Positions 47,591 through 60,338 of a stretch of DNA of 64,000 nt are shown here, one piece after another (the stretch's first letter is position 1; every line of letters begins with the position of its first letter). The stretch spans positions 11,449,001-11,513,000 of the forward strand of contig NC_092680.1 of assembly GCF_964355755.1 (NCBI RefSeq). Direction: 5' to 3'. This stretch comes from Antedon mediterranea. Its lineage: Eukaryota; Echinodermata; Crinoidea; Comatulida; Antedonidae. The position numbers and the translations under genes were made by a program. The notes beneath the pieces were generated by a model. That model saw only the letters and a program-made list of their open reading frames with translations. It was not told the origin of the DNA and searched no databases.

Positions 47591-49930
47591 AACGTCTCAA
47601 AATGCGATTTGAAGCTATTCTGTACACTTTGATGTTTTGTGTGAAAAAGTTTTGTCGAAATGCTCAAAATGGTCTAAAACGTTTTTAAAACGATATTAAG
47701 CTATTTTGTGCTCTTTGATGTTTTTGTGTAACCAAGTTTCATCGAAATCAACAAAATGGTCTAATACGTCTCCAAATGCGATTTGAAGCTTTTCCAAGCT
47801 TTTTGCTGTTTTTATGTTAAGTTTTTTCGAAAATCACAAAATGGTCTAAAACGTCTTCAAATGCGATTTGAAGCTATTCTGTACACTTTGATGTTTTGTG
47901 TGAAAAAGTTTTGTCGAAATGCTCAAAATGGTCTAAAACGTTTTTAAATACGATATTAAGCTATTTTGTGATCTTTGATGTTTTTGTGTGAAAAGTTTTA
48001 TCAAAATGCTCAAAATGGTCTGAAACGGTTTCTAATGCGATTTGAAGCTATTCTGTACACTTTGAAGTTTTGTGTGAAAAAGTTTTCTCGAAATGCTCAA
48101 AATGGTCTAAAACGTTTTTATATACCATATTAAGCTATTTTGTGCACTTTGATGTTTTTTTTGAAAAGTTTTATCGAAATGCTCAAAATGGTCTAAAACG
48201 GTTTCTATTGGGATTTTAAGCACTTTGATGATTTTGTGTAACCAAGTTTCATCGAAAATCACAAAATGGTCTAAAACGTCTCCAAATGCGATTTGAAGCT
48301 TTTCTAAGCACTTTTGTGTTTTTATGTTAACAAGTTTTTTCGAAAATCACAAAATGGTCTAAAACGTCTTCAAATGCGATTTGAAGCTATTCTGTACACT
48401 TTTATGTTTTGTGTGAAAAAGTTTTGTCGAAATTCTCAAAATGGTCTAAAACGTTTTTAAATACGATATTAAGCTGTTTTGTGCACTTTGATGATTTGTG
48501 TGAAAAGTTTTAACGAAATGCTCAAAATGGTCTAAAACGGTTTCTAATGTGATTTTAAGCACTTTGATGTTTTTGTGTAACCAAGTTTTTTCGAAAATCA
48601 CAAAATAGTCTAAAACGTCTCCAAATGCGATTTGAAGCTTTTCTAAGCACTTTGGTGTTTTTATGTTAACAAGTTTTTTCGAAAATCACAAAATGGTCTA
48701 AAACGTCTCCAAATGCGATTTGAGGATATTCTGAGCAGTTTGGTGTTTTTTTGTTAAAAAGTTTTTTCGAAAATAACAAAATGGTCTAAAACGTCTCCAA
48801 ATGCGATTTGAAGCTATTCTGTACACTTTGATGTTTTGTGTGAAAAAGTTTTGTCGAAATGCTCAAAATGGTCTAAAACGTTTTTAAATACGATATTAAG
48901 CTATTTTGTGATCTTTGATGTTTTTGTGTGAAAAGTTTTATCGAAATGCTCAAAATGTTCTAAAACGGTTTCTATTGTGATTTTAAGCACTTTGATGATT
49001 TTGTGTAACCAAGTTTCATCGAAATGTACAAAATGGTCTAAAACGTCTCCAAATGCGATTTGAAGCTATTCTAAGTACTTTTGTGTTTTTATGTTAACAA
49101 GTTTTTTCGAAAATCACAAAATGGTCTAAAACGTCTTCAAATGCGATTTGAAGCTATTCTGTACACTTTGATGTTTTGTGTGAAAAAGTTTTGTCAAAAT
49201 GCTCAAAATGGTCTAAAACGTTTTTAAAACGATATTAAGCTATTTTGTGCTCTTTGATGTTTTTGTGTAACCAAGTTTCATCGAAAATCACAAAATGGTC
49301 TAAAACGTCTCCAAATGCGATTTGAAGCTTTTCTAAGCACTTTGGTGTTTTTATGTTAACAAGTTTTTTCGAAAATCACAAAATGGTCTAAAACGTCTCC
49401 AAATGCGATTTGAAGCTCTTCTGTACACTTTGATGTTCTGTGTGAAAAAGTTTTGTCGAAATTCTCAAAATGGTCTAAAAGGTTTTTAAATACGATATTA
49501 AGCTGTTTTGTGCACTTTGATGATTTGTGTGAAAAGTTTTAACGAAATGCTCAAAATGGTCTAAAACGGTTTCTAATGTGATTTTAAGCACTTTGATGTT
49601 TTTGTGTAACCAAGTTTTTTCGAAAATCACAAAATGGTCTAATACGTCTCCAAATGCGATTTGAAGCTTTTCCAAGCACTTTGCTGTTTTTATGTTAAGT
49701 TTTTTCGAAAATCACAAAATGGTCTAAAACGTCTTCAAATGCGATTTGAAGCTATTCTGTACACTTTGATGTTTTGTGTGAAAAAGTTTTGTCGAAATGC
49801 TCAAAATGGTCTAAAACGTTTTTAAATACGATATTAAGCTATTTTGTTATCTTTGATGTTTTTGTGTGAAAAGTTTTATCAAAATGCTCAAAATGGTCTG
49901 AAACGGTTTCTAATGCGATTTGAAGCTATT
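47591..49930. repeat. Mosaic satellite segment with a 773-type unit
   Basis: GCTGTTTTTATGTTAAG is at 47805, and the sequence follows 35514-36579 (offset 12,291) to about 48870. It then changes to a mixture resembling 5.1-5.6 kb or 9.0-9.5 kb. Another GCTGTTTTTATGTTAAG is at 49683 and matches 774-1021 only. Private bases are relatively frequent: GAGCAGTTTGG near 48737, AAATAACAAAATGG near 48776, TGATGTTCTG near 49436, AAAAGGTTTTTAAA near 49488 and TTTGTTATCTTTG near 49850. No gene or foreign insert is seen. Confidence 0.82.
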
Positions 49931-50495
49931 CTGTACACTTTGATGTTTTGTGTGAAAAAGTTTTGTCAAAATGCTCAAAATGGTCTAAAACGTTTTTAAA
50001 ACGATATAAAGCTATTTTGTGCTCTTTGATGTTTTTGTGTAACCAAGTTTCATCGAAAATCACAAAATGATCTAAAACGTCTCCAAATGCGATTTGAAGC
50101 TTTTCTAAGCACTTTGGTGTTTTTATGTTAACAAGTTTTTTCGAAAATCACAAAATGGTCTAAAACGTCTCCAAATGCGATTTGAAGCTCTTCTGTACAC
50201 TTTGATGTTTTGTTTGAAAAAGTTTTGTCGAAATTCTCAAAATGGTCTAAAACGTTTTTAAATACGATATTAAGCTGTTTTGTGCACTTTGATGATTTGT
50301 GTGAAAAGTTTTAACGAAATGCTCAAAATGTTCTAAAACGGTTTCTAATGTGATTTTAAGCACTTTGATGTTTTTGTGTAACCAAGTTTTATCGAAAATC
50401 ACAAAATAGTCTAAAACGTCTCCAAATGCGATTTGAAGCTTTTCTAAGCACTTTGGTGTTTTTATGTTAACAAGTTTTTTCGAAAATCACAAAAT
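49931..50495. repeat. Lead-in to the third 4,309-bp cluster
   Basis: Follows about 25852-26416 at an offset of 24,079 (28,388 minus 4,309), including CAAAATGATC near 50064. GATATAAAGC near 50002 is a private base. The entry point lies next to the short 773-type fragment at 49683-49930. Confidence 0.82.
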
Positions 50496-53400
50496 GGTCT
50501 AAAACGTCTCCAAATGCGATTTGAAGCTATTCTAAGTACTTTTGTGTTTTTATGTTAACAAGTTTTTTCGAAAATCACAAAATGGTCTAAAACGTCTTCA
50601 AATGCGATTTGAAGCTATTCTGTACACTTTGATGTTTTGTGTGAAAAAGTTTTGTCAAAATGCTCAAAATGGTCTAAAACGTTTTTAAAACGATATTAAG
50701 CTTTTTTGTGCTCTTTGATGTTTTTGTGTAACCAAGTTTCATCGAAAATCACAAAATGGTCTAAAACGTCTCCAAATGCGATTTGAAGCTTTTCTAAGCA
50801 CTTTGGTGTTTTTATGTTAACAAGTTTTTTCGAAAATCACAAAATGGTCTAAATCGTCTCCAAATGCGATTTGAAGCTCTTCTGTACACTTTGATGTTTT
50901 GTTTGAAAAAGTTTTGTCGAAATTCTCAAAATGGTCTAAAACGTTTTTAAATACGATATTAAGCTGTTTTGTGCACTTTGATGATTTGTGTGAAAAGTTT
51001 TAACGAAATGCTCAAAATGGTCTAAAACGGTTTCTAATGTGATTTTAAGCACTTTGATGTTTTTGTGTAACCAAGTTTTTTCGAAAATCACAAAATAGTC
51101 TAAAACGTCTCCAAATGCGATTTGAAGCTTTTCTAAGCACTTTGGTGTTTTTATGTTAACAAGTTTTTTCGAAAATCACAAAATGGTCGAAAACGTCTCA
51201 AAATGCGATTTGAGGATATTCTGAGCACTTTGGTGTTTTTTTGTTAAAAAGTTTTTTCGAAAATCACAAAATGGTCTAAAACGTCTCCAAATGCGATTTG
51301 AAGCTATTCTGTACACTTTGATGTTTTGTGTGAAAAAGTTTTGTCGAAATGCTCAAAATGGTCTAAAACGTTTTTAAATACGATAATAAGCTATTTTGTG
51401 ATCTTTGATGTTTTTGTGTGAAAAGTTTTATCGAAATGCTCAAAATGGTCTAAAACGTTTTTAAAACGATATTAAGCTATTTTGTGCTCTTTGATGTTTT
51501 TGTGTAACCAAGTTTCATCGAAAATCACAAAATGGTCTAAAACGTCGCCAAATGCGATTTGAAGCTATTCTGTACACTTTGATGTTTTGTGTGAAAAAGT
51601 TTTGTCGAAATGCTCAAAATGGTCTAAAACGTTTTTAAAACGATATTAAGCTATTTTGTGCTCTTTGATGTTTTTGTGTAACCAAGTTTCATCGAAAATC
51701 ACAAAATGGTCTAAAACGTCTCCAAATGCGATTTGAAGCTTTTCTAAGCACTTTGGTGTTTTTATGTTAACAAGTTTTTTCGAAAATCACAAAATGGTCT
51801 AAAACGTCTCCAAATGCGATTTGAAGCTCTTCTGTACACTTTGATGTTTTGTTTGAAAAGGTTTTGTCGAAATTTTCAAAATGGTCTAAAACGTTTTTAA
51901 ATACGATATTAAGCTGTTTTGTGCACTTTGATGATTTGTGTGAAAAGTTTTAACGAAATGCTCATAATGGTCTAAAACGGTTTCTAATGTGATTTTAAGC
52001 ACTTTGATGTTTTTGTGTAACCAAGTTTTTTCGAAAATCACAAAATAGTCTAAAACGTCTCCAAATGCGATTTGAAGCTTTTCTAAGCACTTTGGTGTTT
52101 TTATGTTAACAAGTTTTTTCGAAAATCACAAAATGGTCTAAGACGTCTCCAAATGCGATTTGAGGATATTCTGAGCACTTTGGTGTTTTTTTGTTAAAAA
52201 GTTTTTTCGAAAATCACAAAATGGTCTAAAATGTCTCCAAATGCGATTTGAAGCTATTCTGTACACTTTGATGTTTTATGTGAAAAAGTTTTGTCGAAAT
52301 GCTCAAAATGGTCTAAAACGTTTTTAAATACGATATTAAGCTATTTTGTGATCTTTGATGTTTTTGTGTGAAAAGTTTTATCGAAATGCTCAAAATGGTC
52401 TAAAACGTTTTTAAAACGATATTAAGCTATTTTGTGCTCTTTGATGTTTTTGTGTAACCAAGTTTCATCGAAAATCACAAAATGGTCTAAAACGTCGCCA
52501 AATGCGATTTGAAGCTTTTCTAAGCACTTTGGTGTTTTTATGTTAACAAGTTTTTTCGAAAATCACGAAATGGTCTAAAATATCTCCAAATGCGATTTGA
52601 AGATATTCTGAGCACTTTGGTGTTTTTATGTTAAAAAGTTTTTTCGAAAATCACAAAATGGTCTAAAACGTCTCCAAACGCGATTTGAAGCTCTTCTGTA
52701 CACTTTGATGTTTTGTGTGAAAAAGTTTTGTCGAAATTCTCAAAATGGTCTAAAACGTTTTTAAATACGATATTAAGCTGTTTTGTGCACTTTGATGATT
52801 TGTGTGAAAAGTTTTAACGAAATGCTCAAAATGGTCAAAAACGGTTTCTAATGTGATTTTAAGCACTTTGATGTTTTTGTGTAACCAAGTTTTTTCAAAA
52901 ATCACAAAATGGTCTAAAACGTCTCCAAATGCGATTTGAAGCTTTTCTAAGCACTTTGGTGTTTTTATGTTAACAATTTTTTTCGAAAATCACAAAATGG
53001 TCTAAAACGTCTCCAAATGCGATTTGAAGATATTCTGAGCACTTTGGTGTTTTTATGTTAAAAAGTTTTTTTGAAAATCACAAAATAGTCTAAAACGTCT
53101 CCAAATGCGATTTGAAGCTATTCTGTACACTTTGATGTTTTGTGTGAAAAAGTTTTGTCGAAATGCTCAAAATGGTCTAAAACGTTTTTAAAACGATATT
53201 AAGCTATTTTGTGCTCTTTGATGTTTTTGTGTAACCAAGTTTCATCGAAAATCACAAAATGGTCTAAAACGTCTCAAAATGCGATTTGAAGCTTTTCTAA
53301 GCACTTTGGTGTTTTTATGTTAACAAGTTTTTTCGAAAATCACGAAATGGTCTAAAATGTCTCCAAATGCGATTTGAAGATATTCTGAGCACTTTGGTGT

Positions 53401-54804
53401 TTTTATGTTAAAAAGTTTTTTCGAAAATCACAAAATGGTCTAAAACGTCTCCAAATGCGATTTGAAGCTCTTCTGTACACTTTGATGTTTTGTGTGAAAA
53501 AGTTTTGTCGAAATGCTCAAAATGGTCTAAAACGTTTTTAAATACGATATTAAGCTGTTTTGTGCACTTTGATGATTTGTGTGAAAAGTTTTAACGAAAT
53601 GCTCAAAATGGTCTAAAACGGTTTCTAATGTGATTTTAAGCACTTTGATGTTTTTGTGTAACCAAGTTTTTTCGAAAATCACAAAATAGTCTAAAACGTC
53701 TCCAAATGCGATTTGAAGCTTTTCTAAGCACTTTGGTGTTTTTATGTTAACAAGTTTTTTCGAAAATCACGAAATGGTCTAAAATGTCTCCAAATGCGAT
53801 TTGAAGATATTCTGAGCACTTTGGTGTTTTTATGTTAAAAAGTTTTTTCGAAAATCACAAAATGGTCTAAAACGTCTCCAAATGCGATTTGAAGCTCTTC
53901 TGTACACTTTGATGTTTTGTGTGAAAAAGTTTTGTCGAAATGCTCAAAATGGTCTAAAACGTTTTTAAATACGATATTAAGCTATTTTGTGATCTTTGAT
54001 GTTTTTGTGTGAAAAGTTTTATCGAAATGCTCAAAATGGTCTAAAACGGTTTCTATTGTGATTTTAAGCACTTTGATGATTTTGTGTAACCAAGTTTCAT
54101 CGAAATGTACAAAATGGTCTAAAACGTCTCCAAATGCGATTTGAAGCTATTCTAAGTACTTTTGTGTTTTTATGTTAACAAGTTTTTTCGAAAATCACAA
54201 AATGGTCTAAAACGTCTTCAAATGCGATTTGAAGCTATTCTGTACACTTTGATGTTTTGTGTGAAAAAGTTTTGTCAAAATGCTCAAAATGGTCTAAAAC
54301 GTTTTTAAAACGATATTAAGCTATTTTGTGCTCTTTGATGTTTTTGTGTAACCAAGTTTCATCGAAAATCACAAAATGATCTAAAACGTCTCCAAATGCG
54401 ATTTGAAGCTTTTCTAAGCACTTTGGTGTTTTTATGTTAACAAGTTTTTTCGAAAATCACAAAATGGTCTAAAACGTCTCCAAATGCGATTTGAAGCTCT
54501 TCTGTACACTTTGATGTTTTGTTTGAAAAAGTTTTGTCGAAATTCTCAAAATGGTCTAAAACGTTTTTAAATACGATATTAAGCTGTTTTGTGCACTTTG
54601 ATGATTTGTGTGAAAAGTTTTAACGAAATGCTCAAAATGTTCTAAAACGGTTTCTAATGTGATTTTAAGCACTTTGATGTTTTTGTGTAACCAAGTTTTA
54701 TCGAAAATCACAAAATAGTCTAAAACGTCTCCAAATGCGATTTGAAGCTTTTCTAAGCACTTTGGTGTTTTTATGTTAACAAGTTTTTTCGAAAATCACA
54801 AAAT
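50496..54804. repeat. 4,309-bp higher-order repeat, third cluster, unit 1
   Basis: Matches 22108-26416 at an offset of 28,388, including AGCTTTTTTGTGC near 50699 and GGTCGAAAAC at 51185. Differences seen: GAAAAGGTTTTG near 51855, CTCATAATGG near 51961, TAAGACGTC near 52139 and ACAATTTTTTT near 52974, with GAGCACTTTGG near 52606 in place of GAGCTCTTTGG. Confidence 0.9.
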
Positions 54805-57800
54805 GGTCTAAAACGTCTCCAAATGCGATTTGAAGCTATTCTAAGTACTTTTGTGTTTTTATGTTAACAAGTTTTTTCGAAAATCACAAAATGGTCTAAA
54901 ACGTCTTCAAATGCGATTTGAAGCTATTCTGTACACTTTGATGTTTTGTGTGAAAAAGTTTTGTCAAAATGCTCAAAATGGTCTAAAACGTTTTTAAAAC
55001 GATATTAAGCTATTTTGTGCTCTTTGATGTTTTTGTGTAACCAAGTTTCATCGAAAATCACAAAATGGTCTAAAACGTCTCCAAATGCGATTTGAAGCTT
55101 TTCTAAGCACTTTGGTGTTTTTATGTTAACAAGTTTTTTCGAAAATCACAAAATGGTCTAAATCGTCTCCAAATGCGATTTGAAGCTCTTCTGTACACTT
55201 TGATGTTTTGTTTGAAAAAGTTTTGTCGAAATTCTCAAAATGGTCTAAAACGTTTTTAAATACGATATTAAGCTGTTTTGTGCACTTTGATGATTTGTGT
55301 GAAAAGTTTTAACGAAATGCTCAAAATGGTCTAAAACGGTTTCTAATGTGATTTTAAGCACTTTGATGTTTTTGTGTAACCAAGTTTTTTCGAAAATCAC
55401 AAAATAGTCTAAAACGTCTCCAAATGCGATTTGAAGCTTTTCTAAGCACTTTGGTGTTTTTATGTTAACAAGTTTTTTCGAAAATCACAAAATGGTCGAA
55501 AACGTCTCAAAATGCGATTTGAGGATATTCTGAGCACTTTGGTGTTTTTTTGTTAAAAAGTTTTTTCGAAAATCACAAAATGGTCTAAAACGTCTCCAAA
55601 TGCGATTTGAAGCTATTCTGTACACTTTGATGTTTTGTGTGAAAAAGTTTTGTCGAAATGCTCAAAATGGTCTAAAACGTTTTTAAATACGATAATAAGC
55701 TATTTTGTGATCTTTGATGTTTTTGTGTGAAAAGTTTTATCGAAATGCTCAAAATGGTCTAAAACGTTTTTAAAACGATATTAAGCTATTTTGTGCTCTT
55801 TGATGTTTTTGTGTAACCAAGTTTCATCGAAAATCACAAAATGGTCTAAAACGTCGCCAAATGCGATTTGAAGCTATTCTGTACACTTTGATGTTTTGTG
55901 TGAAAAAGTTTTGTCGAAATGCTCAAAATGGTCTAAAACGTTTTTAAAACGATATTAAGCTATTTTGTGCTCTTTGATGTTTTTGTGTAACCAAGTTTCA
56001 TCGAAAATCACAAAATGGTCTAAAACGTCTCCAAATGCGATTTGAAGCTTTTCTAAGCACTTTGGTGTTTTTATGTTAACAAGTTTTTTCGAAAATCACA
56101 AAATGGTCTAAAACGTCTCCAAATGCGATTTGAAGCTCTTCTGTACACTTTGATGTTTTGTTTGAAAAAGTTTTGTCGAAATTTTCAAAATGGTCTAAAA
56201 CGTTTTTAAATACGATATTAAGCTGTTTTGTGCACTTTGATGATTTGTGTGAAAAGTTTTAACGAAATGCTCAAAATGGTCTAAAACGGTTTCTAATGTG
56301 ATTTTAAGCACTTTGATGTTTTTGTGTAACCAAGTTTTTTCGAAAATCACAAAATAGTCTAAAACGTCTCCAAATGCGATTTGAAGCTTTTCTAAGCACT
56401 TTGGTGTTTTTATGTTAACAAGTTTTTTCGAAAATCACAAAATGGTCTAAAACGTCTCCAAATGCGATTTGAGGATATTCTGAGCACTTTGGTGTTTTTT
56501 TGTTAAAAAGTTTTTTCGAAAATCACAAAATGGTCTAAAATGTCTCCAAATGCGATTTGAAGCTATTCTGTACACTTTGATGTTTTATGTGAAAAAGTTT
56601 TGTCGAAATGCTCAAAATGGTCTAAAACGTTTTTAAATACGATATTAAGCTATTTTGTGATCTTTGATGTTTTTGTGTGAAAAGTTTTATCGAAATGCTC
56701 AAAATGGTCTAAAACGTTTTTAAAACGATATTAAGCTATTTTGTGCTCTTTGATGTTTTTGTGTAACCAAGTTTCATCGAAAATCACAAAATGGTCTAAA
56801 ACGTCGCCAAATGCGATTTGAAGCTTTTCTAAGCACTTTGGTGTTTTTATGTTAACAAGTTTTTTCGAAAATCACGAAATGGTCTAAAATATCTCCAAAT
56901 GCGATTTGAAGATATTCTGAGCACTTTGGTGTTTTTATGTTAAAAAGTTTTTTCGAAAATCACAAAATGGTCTAAAACGTCTCCAAACGCGATTTGAAGC
57001 TCTTCTGTACACTTTGATGTTTTGTGTGAAAAAGTTTTGTCGAAATTCTCAAAATGGTCTAAAACGTTTTTAAATACGATATTAAGCTGTTTTGTGCACT
57101 TTGATGATTTGTGTGAAAAGTTTTAACGAAATGCTCAAAATGGTCAAAAACGGTTTCTAATGTGATTTTAAGCACTTTGATGTTTTTGTGTAACCAAGTT
57201 TTTTCAAAAATCACAAAATGGTCTAAAACGTCTCCAAATGCGATTTGAAGCTTTTCTAAGCACTTTGGTGTTTTTATGTTAACAAGTTTTTTCGAAAATC
57301 ACAAAATGGTCTAAAACGTCTCCAAATGCGATTTGAAGATATTCTGAGCACTTTGGTGTTTTTATGTTAAAAAGTTTTTTTGAAAATCACAAAATAGTCT
57401 AAAACGTCTCCAAATGCGATTTGAAGCTATTCTGTACACTTTGATGTTTTGTGTGAAAAAGTTTTGTCGAAATGCTCAAAATGGTCTAAAACGTTTTTAA
57501 AACGATATTAAGCTATTTTGTGCTCTTTGATGTTTTTGTGTAACCAAGTTTCATCGAAAATCACAAAATGGTCTAAAACGTCTCAAAATGCGATTTGAAG
57601 CTTTTCTAAGCACTTTGGTGTTTTTATGTTAACAAGTTTTTTCGAAAATCACGAAATGGTCTAAAATGTCTCCAAATGCGATTTGAAGATATTCTGAGCA
57701 CTTTGGTGTTTTTATGTTAAAAAGTTTTTTCGAAAATCACAAAATGGTCTAAAACGTCTCCAAATGCGATTTGATGCTCTTCTGTACACTTTGATGTTTT

Positions 57801-59113
57801 GTGTGAAAAAGTTTTGTCGAAATGCTCAAAATGGTCTAAAACGTTTTTAAATACGATATTAAGCTGTTTTGTGCACTTTGATGATTTGTGTGAAAAGTTT
57901 TAACGAAATGCTCAAAATGGTCTAAAACGGTTTCTAATGTGATTTTAAGCACTTTGATGTTTTTGTGTAACCAAGTTTTTTCGAAAATCACAAAATAGTC
58001 TAAAACGTCTCCAAATGCGATTTGAAGCTTTTCTAAGCACTTTGGTGTTTTTATGTTAACAAGTTTTTTCGAAAATCACGAAATGGTCTAAAATGTCTCC
58101 AAATGCGATTTGAAGATATTCTGAGCACTTTGGTGTTTTTATGTTAAAAAGTTTTTTCGAAAATCACAAAATGGTCTAAAACGTCTCCAAATGCGATTTG
58201 AAGCTCTTCTGTACACTTTGATGTTTTGTGTGAAAAAGTTTTGTCGAAATGCTCAAAATGGTCTAAAACGTTTTTAAATACGATATTAAGCTATTTTGTG
58301 ATCTTTGATGTTTTTGTGTGAAAAGTTTTATCGAAATGCTCAAAATGGTCTAAAACGGTTTCTATTGTGATTTTAAGCACTTTGATGATTTTGTGTAACC
58401 AAGTTTCATCGAAATGTACAAAATGGTCTAAAACGTCTCCAAATGCGATTTGAAGCTATTCTAAGTACTTTTGTGTTTTTATGTTAACAAGTTTTTTCGA
58501 AAATCACAAAATGGTCTAAAACGTCTTCAAATGCGATTTGAAGCTATTCTGTACACTTTGATGTTTTGTGTGAAAAAGTTTTGTCAAAATGCTCAAAATG
58601 GTCTAAAACGTTTTTAAAACGATATTAAGCTATTTTGTGCTCTTTGATGTTTTTGTGTAACCAAGTTTCATCGAAAATCACAAAATGATCTAAAACGTCT
58701 CCAAATGCGATTTGAAGCTTTTCTAAGCACTTTGGTGTTTTTATGTTAACAAGTTTTTTCGAAAATCACAAAATGGTCTAAAACGTCTCCAAATGCGATT
58801 TGAAGCTCTTCTGTACACTTTGATGTTTTGTTTGAAAAAGTTTTGTCGAAATTCTCAAAATGGTCTAAAACGTTTTTAAATACGATATTAAGCTGTTTTG
58901 TGCACTTTGATGATTTGTGTGAAAAGTTTTAACGAAATGCTCAAAATGTTCTAAAACGGTTTCTAATGTGATTTTAAGCACTTTGATGTTTTTGTGTAAC
59001 CAAGTTTTATCGAAAATCACAAAATAGTCTAAAACGTCTCCAAATGCGATTTGAAGCTTTTCTAAGCACTTTGGTGTTTTTATGTTAACAAGTTTTTTCG
59101 AAAATCACAAAAT
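54805..59113. repeat. 4,309-bp higher-order repeat, third cluster, unit 2
   Basis: GGTCGAAAAC at 55494 is 4,309 bp after the one at 51185. The unit also matches 26417-30725 at an offset of 28,388. A private GATTTGATGCTC occurs near 57768. It lacks the ACAACTTTTTT change of 30361 and the GCTTAAAATG change of 27533. Confidence 0.9.
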
Positions 59114-60338
59114 GGTCTAAAACGTCTCCAAATGCGATTTGAAGCTATTCTAAGTACTTTTGTGTTTTTATGTTAACAAGTTTTTTCGAAAATCACAAAA
59201 TGGTCTAAAACGTCTTCAAATGCGATTTGAAGCTATTCTGTACACTTTGATGTTTTGTGTGAAAAAGTTTTGTCAAAATGCTCAAAATGGTCTAAAACGT
59301 TTTTAAAACGATATTAAGCTATTTTGTGCTCTTTGATGTTTTTGTGTAACCAAGTTTCATCGAAAATCACAAAATGGTCTAAAACGTCTCCAAATGCGAT
59401 TTGAAGCTTTTCTAAGCACTTTGGTGTTTTTATGTTAACAAGTTTTTTCGAAAATCACAAAATGGTCTAAATCGTCTCCAAATGCGATTTGAAGCTCTTC
59501 TGTACACTTTGATGTTTTGTTTGAAAAAGTTTTGTCGAAATTCTCAAAATGGTCTAAAACGTTTTTAAATACGATATTAAGCTGTTTTGTGCACTTTGAT
59601 GATTTGTGTGAAAAGTTTTAACGAAATGCTCAAATCGGTCTAAAACGGTTTCTAATGTGATTTTAAGCACTTTGATGTTTTTGTGTAACCAAGTTTTTTC
59701 GAAAATCACAAAATAGTCTAAAACGTCTCCAAATGCGATTTGAAGCTTTTCTAAGCACTTTGGTGTTTTTATGTTAACAAGTTTTTTCGAAAATCACAAA
59801 ATGGTCGAAAACGTCTCAAAATGCGATTTGAGGATATTCTGAGCACTTTGGTGTTTTTTTGTTAAAAAGTTTTTTCGAAAATCACAAAATGGTCTAAAAC
59901 GTCTCCAAATGCGATTTGAAGCTATTCTGTACACTTTGATGTTTTGTGTGAAAAAGTTTTGTCGAAATGCTCAAAATGGTCTAAAACGTTTTTAAATACG
60001 ATATTAAGCTATTTTGTGATCTTTGATGTTTTTGTGTGAAAAGTTTTATCGAAATGCTCAAAATGGTCTAAAACGTTTTTAAAACGATATTAAGCTATTT
60101 TGTGCTCTTTGATGTTTTTGTGTAACCAAGTTTCATCGAAAATCACAAAATGGTCTAAAACGTCGCCAAATGCGATTTGAAGCTATTCTGTACACTTTGA
60201 TGTTTTGTGTGAAAAAGTTTTGTCGAAATGCTCAAAATGGTCTAAAACGTTTTTAAAACGATATTAAGCTATTTTGTGCTCTTTGATGTTTTTGTGTAAC
60301 CAAGTTTCATCGAAAATCACAAAATGGTCTAAAACGTC
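59114..60338. repeat. 4,309-bp higher-order repeat, third cluster, truncated unit 3
   Basis: GGTCTAAATC at 59464 and GGTCGAAAAC at 59803 are in phase with the previous units. A private double change gives CTCAAATCGGTC near 59629. From about 59215 its sequence is repeated 1,124 bp later, so the unit is also copy 1 of a 13-monomer tandem duplication. Confidence 0.88.

Noticed and set aside
49475-49675. Reverse-strand open frame of 66 codons
   Set aside because: It spans about two and a half monomers and its protein repeats the same LDHF-type pattern once per monomer. It arises from chance single-base changes that remove stops.
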